From Microbotryum silenes-acaulis (taxonomy: Eukaryota > Basidiomycota > Microbotryomycetes > Microbotryales > Microbotryaceae), in assembly GCA_003665825.1 (NCBI GenBank), contig QPFY01000012.1:496001-560000 (forward strand): a stretch of 64,000 bases of DNA. Direction: 5' to 3'. A program made the position numbers and the translations under genes. Shown here piece after piece: positions 32,982 through 44,241 of this stretch. The notes under the pieces are model-generated. The model was not told where the DNA came from. It saw nothing but the letters and a program-made list of their open reading frames with translations, and made no database searches. Each line of letters begins with the position of its first letter. Position 1 is the stretch's first letter.

Positions 32982-34690
32982 TCATGCTCTGTTCGGAACG
33001 GCCATAAGCACCACTCCTACGGTGAGAAGTCCCACGACGCCGGCCAAAAGAGCACCAACGGCGAGTCTCCACTGAGCCCGCACGACGTCCGGCGATAACA
33101 CCTTCGTGACCGGTCCCCATACCTGAGCTGGGGAAGGCACGAGGTTAAGCGTAGACACCTTCGACAAGTAAGATGGAGGACGCGAAGTAGTAGAGTCGAC
33201 CCCAGCCGAGGCATCGGTTCTTTCCCACGGATAAGGCGCAGTGGCGGATGTCCGAGTCGTGAACGAAGGCTCGGGCCTATTATCTTTCTCGTCACCGTAG
33301 GCAGACTCTTCATCCCAGGAAGAGCTGGACGAGCGAGGCGTAGCAGGACCCAGCTCAACGATAGAGTTTGATAGTACGGTCGGAGGCTCAGCCTCGTAGC
33401 GGAGCAGCTGTCGATCTTCTCCTAGCAGCCAGCCGACCTTGATGGGTGGGAAGAGATTTCGTAAATAGGGTGCGAATGCAGGGAGAGGGGTCAGAGTCCA
33501 GAGCACTTACGCCGCAGATGCGATTCACCGCCATCACCATAACGGCGGTACCAAACCAAATGAAGGGCAATCCTACAACTCGCCATGCGCGAGCATATCC
33601 GCCAACGATGCCGACGAGGGGCGGGATCATACCGAGCAAGAAGATCGACAAGCCGAGACAGAAGCAGAAGACGAGACGACGAGGACCGGCGTTGGCGACA
33701 CAAGCCTTTGAATGCGCAGCCAAAGACCTGGGCAGGTGTGCCATGCCACGATGTCAGATGGGAGTCACTGTGATAGCACAACGAGCGAGGGCGCACCTGT
33801 GCAGACTGTGCAGTATCAAGCCCCGAGCCTCCTCAAAGTCTGCAGGATTGCCGGATTGAGCCTCCACGAGCACCTTGGCACGAGTTGCATCCGACAAATT
33901 GAGTTCAAGCGCTCCATCAGGAGTGAAAAATGCATCGAGGCCACGCTCGAGTGACTCGCGTAGCTGAGGCGGAAACTGCGTCAAGGTACGAGAGGCATGA
34001 GGGTCGGTGATCCGGGCATCGTGTGCCTCCTTAAGCGCCGTGGGGTCGCGCTGCCACGCATTCCATTATTTCTCGTATTCGTTGAGCCCTGAGTGAGCGC
34101 ACATCAAGAAGGTGTGTCAGTACTGTCTCCATCAATAAGACACAAACCTGGGTACTGCGCTGACGACAGGGACACGGCTTCGAAACTTTGCGCTGGCATC
34201 AACGTGAGGGCTCACGTCAAAGGGCAACTTGGGGGCAGCTTGCTGCCGCATCCCGGATTCCAGAGCGCGCCGTAGCCGAGCTCAGCAGCCAGGAGCGCGC
34301 AAGGGTGGCCCCCGATAAGGACACCCTTCACGACATGGAGCGAGGAATCAAGCTGGGGAGAGTGTACTCACACAAAATGAAGTACAGATTCTCAGCAGCA
34401 TGCTCCCTGAAAACGACGTAGCCCTCAAAGTCCTTGAGCGACACGTCGTTCAAAGGAGTCGCACGCAGTGAACGCATGCTGCCAATCATACCCGAGGCCT
34501 TGGGGGGCGAGAAGATCCGGATCGGAAGGCGAAGGAGATACTTGAGATTGAATGCGTCGGTTTTGGCGGGTCGAGACGAAGCGGGCACGTGGGGGTGGCC
34601 GAACCGTTGCCGCAGGGGCGGCAGGCGGGGGTGCAAGAGAGAACATTGTGAACTTTTGATGTGGCAGCCGAGGGAGAGTGGCCGGATGTT
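32982..34690 (-). pseudogene. RAX1: Rax1-like RGS-domain membrane protein, with an in-frame stop
   Basis: Rax1 proteins have an N-terminal RGS-like domain and C-terminal membrane helices and act in polarity and bud-site marking. Traced parts, minus strand: an exon in about 34636-34370 with LRATPLNDVSLKDFEGYVVF and REHAAENLYFI, the first RGS helices; 34088-33797 with WNAWQRDPTALKEAHDARI and FPPQLRESLERGLDAFF; 33727-33511 with three hydrophobic helices (LVFCFCLGLSIFLLGMIPPL and following); and 33437-32982 ending in one more helix (VGALLAGVVGLLTVGVVLMA). Exons from 34088 to the end join in phase. At 34066-34068 the conserved frame reads GAG AAA TAA TGG: a stop between NEYEK and WNAWQRD. The piece between 34100 and 34365 is not resolved. 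Either this is a null allele, or an unseen splice avoids the stop. Confidence 0.65.
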
Positions 34691-34699
34691 GGGTTGAAG

Positions 34700-35820
34700 T
34701 CAGTTGAAGGGAAGTGAGAGGGAGAAAGTAGAAAACGGGACAAGTACACTAGCCATTATTGTTTCCACACTCTTTTACCGTTCAGGCACGCTACCTAGTA
34801 CCTCGGTGCCGAGCTCAGACGAGCTGACTGCGATTTAGCAAAGAAGTGGTTCGGTTCCGGTCCCATCGTAAATGAATCCGCGGCTCACGCTCGCCGTGTT
34901 TCAGGCACACGGCACACAGCGCCTCCGCTCGGCTGCGCAAAATCCGGAGTCCGCGGTCTAGTCACGTGGGGCGCCTAACGCGGAGCTAGTACCTAGTAGG
35001 GTCAGAGTGACTGCCTAGTCGGTTGAGGGGGGAAGGGGCGGTACATAGGCAGAGGTACTAGGTAGCTGGGTAGTCAAGGCGGTTCCGACCTGGGTACCTA
35101 CCGCCGTTTAGGTCGGCCTAAGGTAGATAGTAGGCAGCTAGAGAGGGACCCAGGCGACTAACTACGGCTCCTCTCCGAGAGTCTTAGCCTCTCTCGAATT
35201 TGGAACACTGGAACACTTCGGATCCGGCCCCGCAGCTCCTAGGGTCCCAATTCCCCCAATCCGTCCTTCCTTCAAAGGGGTCCGGAGCTAAAATTTGTCG
35301 AACTTCGCTCGCGACATGCGGCCAGATGGGCCGACTGTTGCCAGCAGAGATAGGTAGGTACCTATCGTACGGGACTTAGCAAAACACAGAGCGTTGTAGA
35401 GGGACCCAAATATTCTGCTGGCCTAAGGAGTGGAATGTGCCCTACTACCGGAATAGCAGTGCACAGGGGTGCCGCCACTCGCGCCCTTCCCGGGGTGCCA
35501 CACCCAGCAATTTAGCGGCCGCTCGGTACCGGGATCGCCACCAATGGCGGGCAGTATAGGACCCGGTCCCTTCTCCAAGCTTGAATGTAATTTAGCGGTC
35601 CGACGGTTACCACTTTGTATGCCTGTCACATGTGCCGCGATTCCAGCGCCTCCTCACTTTCGTGCTCTAAATTCGTGGCGAAATGGGTCCCGTTTGATAT
35701 TCGCTTGGGCTCAGAGGGAAAAAACGGCGTGTGCATCTCCCACGGGCAAAATAAACAGAGTTGTATTTCCCACGGACAAGATACACAGAGCATGAAATGA
35801 TTCGTCAAGCCTCCACATCA
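34700..35820. other. 1.1 kb gene-free stretch with a 15-base inverted repeat
   Basis: No protein gene or RNA gene can be supported. The stretch is unusually rich in CTAG, GGTACC and ACCTAG words. GCTACCTAGTACCTC at 34790-34804 is the perfect inverse of GAGGTACTAGGTAGC at 35052-35066. Small frames at 35469-35795 have no domain. The right part is the PRP8 3' flank. Confidence 0.5.
34790..35066. repeat. Perfect 15-base inverted repeat spaced 247 bases
   Basis: The arms at 34790-34804 and 35052-35066 are exact inverses. No clear target duplication lies outside them, so a small MITE is possible but not shown. Confidence 0.6.
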
Positions 35821-38800
35821 TCACGCATAATTGTCATCGAGATCCGCCGCGTTTTCGTCCTCCTCTCCGATATTTCCAAACGAAGCAAAGTGAGTGGGAC
35901 GATGGATAGGATCCCAGTAGGCGCTAGGTCGACCGACCAAAGATATCGAGTATGGCAGTGTTGGGGTGAAGCTGGCACCGAGGCCGACCGAGTAGTTCCA
36001 CACATCCCCCACGGGGGCAAAGATTGAGCCCAAAATGCGATCGGACAGCAGCAATTGAGCTCGATCGCACATGGAGGCGGGGTTGTAACCGGCGGGGGCA
36101 TTCGGATCAGCAGTGCGACCCCACTCAAACCCTTTGGGCGTCAAGGCGTAGGCCGACATTGAGAGTGAGCCAGGGGTGAAGGCGACGGTGAGCATCATCG
36201 AGGATCCGTCGATTTCGGCGTGCTGAGCCATGAGCTTGGCATACAAGCACGCGTCCGAGGGCGCGAGCGACTGCGTCTCTTGTGCTTGCGTCGAGATGAT
36301 GCCCACGATCTTCATATCAGCAAGAAGCGGGTGCGAAGGCAAATCCGCCGCAAGTTCGACGGAACGCTGGCTCGCACGCTGCGGAACGATGACCACGGCC
36401 TTGACTTCGACCACACGGGTGTTATCGGGGGCGACGATACCATAAAGATATGCGGCAACGGGAGTACGGAGGTCGGCAGCGCAAACGAACGATTTCATGA
36501 TATTCTTCGCCAGAACGAATGTCGGGAGGTCGTCCTTAACGTCATCGTTGGTCACGTACACGTGTTGCAAGCGCAGCGGGATATTGGTTGACGAGATCGC
36601 ACGAACGCGCCAATCCGTCTTGGATGAGAACACCTGTTGCTCGTAGGCCGTGGTAGTGACGGTTTGTATCTCGTCACCCTGAATGTTCGTGGTCCGTGTC
36701 TGAATCGCTGTCACCTGGGCAGCTGCTTCGGCGGATTTCTCGATTTCCGCCATTTGCTGTCGTTGTATCGATGGTGCCGAGATCTCCATACCCAGAATGA
36801 TATCTCGGATTTCGGAGCTAGTCAAAGACGCCGTATTGACCGAGTTACGCTTAGCGTAATCGCTGAGAATGAGATCGCGCAGGGCCACCTCGACTCGCAT
36901 CCATTCCTCATCTTCCAGCGTAGGCCAAACGTGATGAGGCGCCGTGACCGTGTTCTTGTTGGGACGCAGAATGATCTTTGCCTTCTCGTTGTTGACGTGC
37001 ACCGATCGCAAAAGCAGGATGAGGCGCGAGAATGCCGTGTACGAGGAGATCGATTTTAGCCAGTCATCATACAGATTGGCGAGCACCATCTGGGGTTGCG
37101 TTGCTCGTAGAATCTGAGGATCGTCGTGGCCATCAGGGCCAAGTTAGTACCTCGTCGCAGGAGTCCTCGAGAAAGCTTTTGATGACCCACCAAGTCACCA
37201 AACTTCTCCAGCTTCATGCAGGCTTGGAACGGGAGCTGGAGTTCCGACCCTTTGATGACGATGTTGGGGAAATCGAGTAGATGCACTTCAAGAGGGTCGA
37301 GCATGCCTTTGCGGGTAACGATGACTTGTTTGGGCTGCTCTTCGACCGGCAGGGAGCGAATCAGAGCAGCCACCTCTTCGGCCGTCTTCCACTTAGCCAA
37401 TTGACCCAGACGCTTCTGACCTGCCCAAACTGATGTGTGAATGATCTTGATGAAGGCTTGGCCGGTACGTGGATTGAAAATGAAGATTGCGCCGTTGATC
37501 GGTTTGGTAGTCAAGTTGCCCTCGAAGGTCTTGTGGATGGTGACGCGATAAACTTGGGTATCGTCAACAAACCAGATGATTTGATTGCTGAAGAGCTCGG
37601 AGTAGTTCTGCGAGTTGAGGTACGGCTCGGTCGGCTCCGACGAATACAGCTGAAGCCCTTTGCGAATGCGTTCGCGCAAGACGTAGAGTGCCGGGTTCGC
37701 TTTCATAATCTTGGCCATGGCTTGCTGAACCAGTGGCTTCATCCCCGGAATCCAATTACCGTAGGCTGAATGTAAGTTGTAGGCCAAGTCAAGCGCGATG
37801 AGCGTACCGGTCGGTGAGGGGTAAATCGACATGTTGTCGGACGAATAATCGAGGAACTTGGCGCGGGAGTAACGCTCGATGTCGTGCGAGTCAAAGTCTC
37901 CCCAACGCAATTGTACATCTAACCAATACTTGGAACTTGTCGTGCCATCGAGTTGGTCCTTCGAGTCCGTGAGGAGGGACGGGCTCGTGACGTTCCACTT
38001 GTACGACGAAAACAGCAGAATATCGGCACAGGATGAGTTCATCTTGTAGGATTTGCGAGGGTGGATGGTTTCCTTCTGCACAGTTTCGATCTGCAAGGCC
38101 TCCAGTTCTTGGTCGAGTACCTGACACAGGTCCATGACGACCGATTCGTGTATTTTTTGCCACAGATGGGCTCGGAAGATTTGAATGAGCGAAATCTTGA
38201 GGGTTGGGATCTTGCCGTGCATGAAGATCCCGGTGAGATCGAGCTGGACCTGGAAACCGACGTAGACGTTGGCACGGTTGATGGTTGGGGACCACCACAA
38301 CGTAAATCGACGGTTCGGGATTTGATTCAAGCCGGATCGTTGCGCGTTGGTGAGCTTCTTGTTCTTCATCGATTCCTCAAAGCCAGACGCTTTCTCCCAG
38401 AACAGACCTTCCCAGGTCGGGAATGCCGTCGCTTTGAAGAGACAATGCTCCAGAATCCCTTCGACACCGCCCAAGGCAGCGATCACATCAACCCGGTACG
38501 CCCCCAGATGATGAAGTCGACCGTCATGGCGCTGTGAAGTCCAGGCGAACGGGTCGAATTTGAGCAACTGATATTGCTTCCAGTGCGAGCGGACGCGCCA
38601 GCCCTTGTCGTATGCAAGCGTATGACGATCCTTCTGGAAGAGGGTGTTGATGCGAGGGATGCCGCGGTCCCAGCTGTCCTCGAGATCCTCCAGCGTCAAA
38701 CGGCGGTTCTGAGCCGATGCTTCTTTGCGCTTGAGAGCGTATTCGGACCATACGCGCGCTGAATCAAGGAATTCACTCTCCCAAGGCTGAATGTAGCGAT

Positions 38801-41800
38801 ACAAATTCGGGATGAGCGTATCCTCGGCATGCGACATTCCGGAGCGGAAATGTGTGATGCCTGTGTCCGTCTGCTTGCTCCAGCGAAGGTCGGACGCGGG
38901 GATGAGGATGTGACCCATCGACAGCATGCCAAGACCACCTAGCTCCTTCGGACTATAGAAGACCTACAAAAGGGGGAAGAAGGGACGCCGATCAGGATTG
39001 TTGGAGATTACAGGATGACCAAGTCGGGCATAGCAGCTTCACTTACCACAGGAGGGAATCGGGATGGCATCTTCGAGTTGAGACCAATCTTTACGCGCGT
39101 CTGCACTTTGTTCTCCGCCTTCACGAGCAGGTCGAGCATCTCATTCGTGTGAATGACGGCTTCGCGGTAATACGTCATGAGTCCAATAATAGCCGTGTTC
39201 CTGAGGGAGAAGGCGAAAGGTCGAAAGGTGTACACGTATAAGCATCGACCTGCTCAGCCCAAGAACGCGGTCGCCGCCGACGACGTACCACTTGTTGATG
39301 ATCTTCGAAAAGGTTGTGGCTCCAGAGGACATAAGGATCTGGCGAATCCGATCACTGAATTGCTTGATTCCCTGTGCGCTCGAAATTGTTTAGACATGTT
39401 AGTTACAGCGACTCAAGGCTAGGATAAGATGGCATCGAGGAGGCGAACCTGGTCGGAGACGCGAAGGAATGCGTGGGCCGTGCGTTCTTTGGTGGCGTCA
39501 TTTTGCAGTGCCCAGGTTCCCTAAAGACCGGAAGACAAAATCAATTTCACAGTCCCAAACCTGGCAACAATTTCTGCTTTACTCACATCCTTGAGAGTGA
39601 AAGCCTCGTTAGACACACGACACGTCGGCAGGATGCGAACCTCGAACCCTTGCATCGCGAAGAGCAACTGAGGATTGTCCTTCGAGTACACGGAAACGTA
39701 GGTATCGTCCCATTCGATCGTGGTGAGCGATCGCGGCAGCGAATTTTTGACCTGTGTCAGTTCAACCCGCTTCGTCAGTTACTCGGCCCGAATGGACTGC
39801 TGCTCCATACGCTGTCAACAAGTCCGCACCAAGTCAAACACAGCTCGACCAAGATTGACGTCATGTTTGATGAGCCGCATACGACAATCGCGAGGCCAGC
39901 ATTTTTTGTTGTTATAACCAATGAGACTACGCCGCGTGGCACAAGGCGATGTCAGTGACGCCGTTGACTCGGACCCCTCAGCTGAATATTGGGAGCCTCA
40001 AATGTCGTTCCTGACTCACTTCTCGTTGTTGGGATCGGGATTAGCAGACAGATACCGTTGGATCAGGTCGCGCGACTCATCAGCAGTAAATCGGAACATG
40101 ATGTGAATCTTGTCCACGTAACGCGAGTAGAGTCGAATCGGATGGTGCGTCTCCGTAGCGGTGTCCCGGAACTGCAAGAAATTGTTGGGCGTCTGCGGAG
40201 GACCCGCCATTTCGCTCGCGCGTTGCAGCCCAAGGATGAGAATATCGAGCACGAGGCCGTAGTACTGCGGTGTGGGTGTGAAGGGCGGCGGGGCGAAGGG
40301 CCACTCGAGTCAGCTACTTGTTCAGTTGCTGATTCAGCGGGAAGGAAGGTTTCGGATTACCTGGAAGATAAAGGACGAGAACTGAAGACCCCGAATCATT
40401 CCATATGCATTGACGTGAGACATATCCTTGTAGGTCAGGACAATGTTGTTCTTGCTCGTGCAGTAATCGGCCTGCGAATGAGCGAAATGGAGGAATGGAA
40501 AAGTGCAGGCATTGTCAAGACACTACTGCATTCGCCTTGTGAGAACAAAAAGCAAAATGCTTACCAGGTTGTGGTCCATGATCAGCCGCAACAGACGGTT
40601 GAGCAGTGTCAAGTCGATTTTCTCGTAAACCTTGGAAAGTTGAGTTTCCATCAGAACGTTACATTCGCCTTCACTCGTTTCCCATACATTGTGCAGATTG
40701 TTGATGCCTTGAGCCCACTTGTACACTAACAGGGGAGGCGGCTCCGTGTCGGCCGGCTTGATCCAGGACGGGAAAAGCCCTCGCTTGTCGGCTTCGAAGT
40801 AGAGGAACTGATCAAGGTAGGCGTCCGTGATCTTCTCCATCGGCTCGATGTCGTAGCAAGGAATAAGCTTCTCGTACGTGTCAAAGAACTCGATTCCGGC
40901 TTCTTTGAATGCGCGCTGGGTCAGCAAGAGGCGTTTGATGCGGGACAAAGTCTCGTGAGGGTTGTCGTAGGCCTGTTCGACTAGGGCGAGCTCTTCGCGC
41001 TGGGACTGATTCAGGCGACCTTTGACAGAATACGCCTCCTTGAGTCGTTCGAGGGCGAGCACCAGTAGCTTTGTGTCGTGTTTGTAGGACAACGGGGGAA
41101 ATGGCATTGGCGCGAACTTCCGAGACTCGAGCCAATGTACGGTCGCGGAATAGATCGCTACGGCCTCTTCAGAAGAGACGTACGGACCATCCTTCAGGTA
41201 CGAGTTTTGGCGTTCCTGCTCCGCTTTGAGGTACAGTCGAGTCAATCGCCCGAGATTCTTCTTGGCAACCGTCTTGTCCACCGTCGCACCGCGGCGGATG
41301 CGCTCGCGATTGTAATGCGCGACCGACGTCCACCAGTCCGATTTGGCCTTGACGAAACGCAAGATAATGTTTTCGATCGCTGTAGGCATTCCTGGCACCT
41401 TCCAAGGGATATTTGCCTCTGAGAATGATTCAGAAACTTTGAGTCAGCGATGTTTCCGATGCGCCAATCTCGCACGTCCCAGCGATCACCAAGGAAGGAA
41501 GGCAGAAGCATATCGACTTACTCCACTACACCGCGTAGAGCGCCGGGACACGAGACGGAAAAATGATTCGTAGAAAGAGAGTTATTGTATGCAGGTCAGT
41601 CCTGTGAACACTGAACCGAATCTCGATCCGTAAACTCTAGGGGTCGGTCCCGTCGACTCGGAACTCACACAACGCCACGCCTCAGACAAATGCTGCAAAA
41701 TCGTTTTCGACTTGTTTTGCTTGATTCCTTCTGGCATCATGTCGAGAATGTCGTGCATCACTGCCGCGCGGAGTTCGAGATCGAAATGCGACTCGACTCG

Positions 41801-44241
41801 TTGTTTTGTAACCGTTTTTGCGATGCCTTTGGAATTGCGCCCTTCGAATTGTCGAGCGAGCAGGTTGCCGAGCCAGCGCTCGAGGAGGGGTACAATGCCG
41901 CGAAGGAAAAAGAGCCACACGCGCCATCCGGGAGCCCAGAAGCCTACGCCGGGGCCTTTGCCAACAGGGCCGGTGTTGAACCGAGTGTAGATGACGTGTT
42001 TGAGATCCTTGCACATGCGAACCTGGCGCATCAACTTGTACTTGTAACGGTACATGCCCGTCAGCTGTCCAACATGCGCAAATGTAAACTGCAGTCCATC
42101 AGCAAGCTGGAACGCATCCACGTTGCCGAGGCGATATTGCACGTGAGAGTCCACGATCAGCTTGGTCAGGCGCAGAATCTCGCGACAAAGGTGGAACGCG
42201 TTTCCAAATCGAGACTTTTTGCGCTCCTTCGTCGTGAGCGTCTTGACCGGCTTCAGATTCATGTTGTAGTCCAGGTGGAGATAATTGAGGTTCTTGCGAT
42301 GAATGAGGAGGTTCAGCATGTTGTACCCTTGGCGGCACACTTGAAGTCCGGCTTCGACCCAATCAATCGTTGTCGTCTGAAAGAACTTGGTTGCTTTCAG
42401 TTGTCGGAAAAGGTACTTCTTGGTAGCGGGCTTGGAATTGCGACGGTGGAGCGCGTTGAGGACGTAACACTTGAGCAATTTTTGGTACGACACGCGGACC
42501 TTGACGGGCTGGCCGGGTGGGCAATGCTCGAGGTACCAATTCTTGACAAGGGGTACATCTTGGGCGCGAACGGTCCGACCGCTGCGTTGGTTGTACGGAT
42601 GAGGCGCCCACCACAGCCCAATCGCATCGGCAGTTCGCTCCGTCTCAATCTCGCATTCGCCGAGGAAGGGCTCGATGAAATGCGGGAGCTCCAACTCGGC
42701 ATCACCATGACCGTCGCTTTCGCCGTGACTATCACCAAAGACAACCTGCTCCGGAGTGATATTTTCGTTGCGAGGCGCCAGCCCACGCGTCGACATGGGG
42801 TGAATCATCGGGTCGTAGAAGAAAGCCGGTAGATCGGGGTCCTCCGTGCGAATGTAGAGATTGTGGGCCTCGTGGTAGACAGGGATGTGAACGGCACGGG
42901 GCAACGAATTGTAAAGGTGCGGGAACGCGACTTTGTACTCGGTGCGAATCTGTTGCCTGATAACGACCTTGTTGATGTCATTGAACTCGTTCCAGTCGTC
43001 GTCGAAGTTGTCCGTGTCGCGGTACAACGGCTCGAAGCGCGGGCCGCCCGGGATCGCCACATTCAACGCCTTTGCCGTGAAGAACGACTTGGGCTCGAAC
43101 AAGTAGAAGTAATTGCGATCGTTGAAATCGCTCAGTAGGTTCCTACCCAGGCGGTACAGGACCGCCATCTGGGGAAGATCCAAGTTCCACACCTTGTAGG
43201 AGCTCCCGTTGATGTGGGGCGAGTCCAGCAGCGGTTTTGAATCGTAGAACCAGTCGATGACAGGCCCGTCCTCGTCGTCGTTGAGGTCGAGCTGAATGGC
43301 TTCTAGTGGCTCGGTGTCGAGCACGTTGTCGCCGTAGTCCAAGGGAGGTTCTTCGTCATCAAACGGTGGGAATCGCATGCGTTTGAAGTGGCGGCGATCG
43401 CGCTTTTCGCGACGCATGGCAAGCCACATGGACGCCCACTGCGCATGGTACACAGGCGGGATCACGGTCGGAATCTCGTTGACGAAGGTGATGGCCCCCG
43501 TCACATGATACAACACTTTGACTTCGCGAACTTGCTCCCAGGGCATGGGCATGCTGTCGGCGATGAATGGACCATCGCTTGGTATCAGTCTATGCGACAA
43601 GAGTGATGGAGGCCCCACAGGAACGACCAAGCGGGCACTCACTTTTCCAGAAGTTTCAGGACAGCATGCGGAACATACTGTGGGTCGCCCGCCGCAAGCG
43701 TTGGTCAGCGCGTGACTTGAGGCAACCGACACCGTTCATGCCGTGAGCTCACTTTCAGCGCGCCAAGATGGACGCGTTTGTCGGATCGAAACTTGCGATT
43801 ACTGTTTCGAAAAGATGGACGATCGACGTGTACGATCACGAGAGTCAGCCTCGCACGTCACGCCCGTACCCAGAGGTGGCCTGGGGTCTCCCATCGGCCT
43901 GCCATACTTACCTCATGTCACCGTGGTCCTTGATGATGCGTCGCAATGCCTCTGGTGGGAGCTCTTGCTTGCCTGGATCGACCTGAGTCTTCCTAGACGA
44001 GCCGTAACGACGGCTCTGCAGCGCGTTCCACTTCCTGGCCTTTGCGTCTAGCGTCTCTTGAGCCATCGCCTCGGGCTCCTGGCAGGAATAAACGTTTGGG
44101 ATGTCGCGCACAAAGTGTGAGCAAGCATCGGCGAGTGTTGCGGACGATCTAACCCTTGACTGCACTCACCACATAGTTGGGCACCTCGAGTGGCGCCATC
44201 CCTGGCGGGAATACGAACCCAGGCGGTGCGACACTGGTCAT
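35821..44241 (-). CDS. PRP8: Pre-mRNA-processing-splicing factor 8 (spliceosome core)
   Basis: Prp8 is the central U5 snRNP scaffold that cradles the U2/U6 catalytic RNA. The gene spans 8.4 kb in about a dozen or more exons and encodes roughly 2,300-2,400 residues, the family length. The ATG is at 44241, with a Pro-rich start ([15 protein letters not shown]). The N-terminal domain begins [14 protein letters not shown] very large exon, about 43560-41670, carries [39 protein letters not shown] and [20 protein letters not shown]. The reverse-transcriptase-like and linker parts include [20 protein letters not shown] and [16 protein letters not shown]. The endonuclease/RNase H-like part lies in 38927-37150 ([20 protein letters not shown]). 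The JAB1/MPN domain ends at 35821 with acidic [15 protein letters not shown] checked the conserved blocks for an intein, which some fungal PRP8 genes carry, and saw none. Confidence 0.97.

Noticed and set aside
41690..42832. 380-codon + strand open frame
   Set aside because: It lies entirely antisense to a conserved PRP8 exon and has no recognisable domain.
35821..44241. Possible PRP8 intein
   Set aside because: Conserved blocks around known insertion regions were read through and are contiguous; no insertion with intein motifs was seen.
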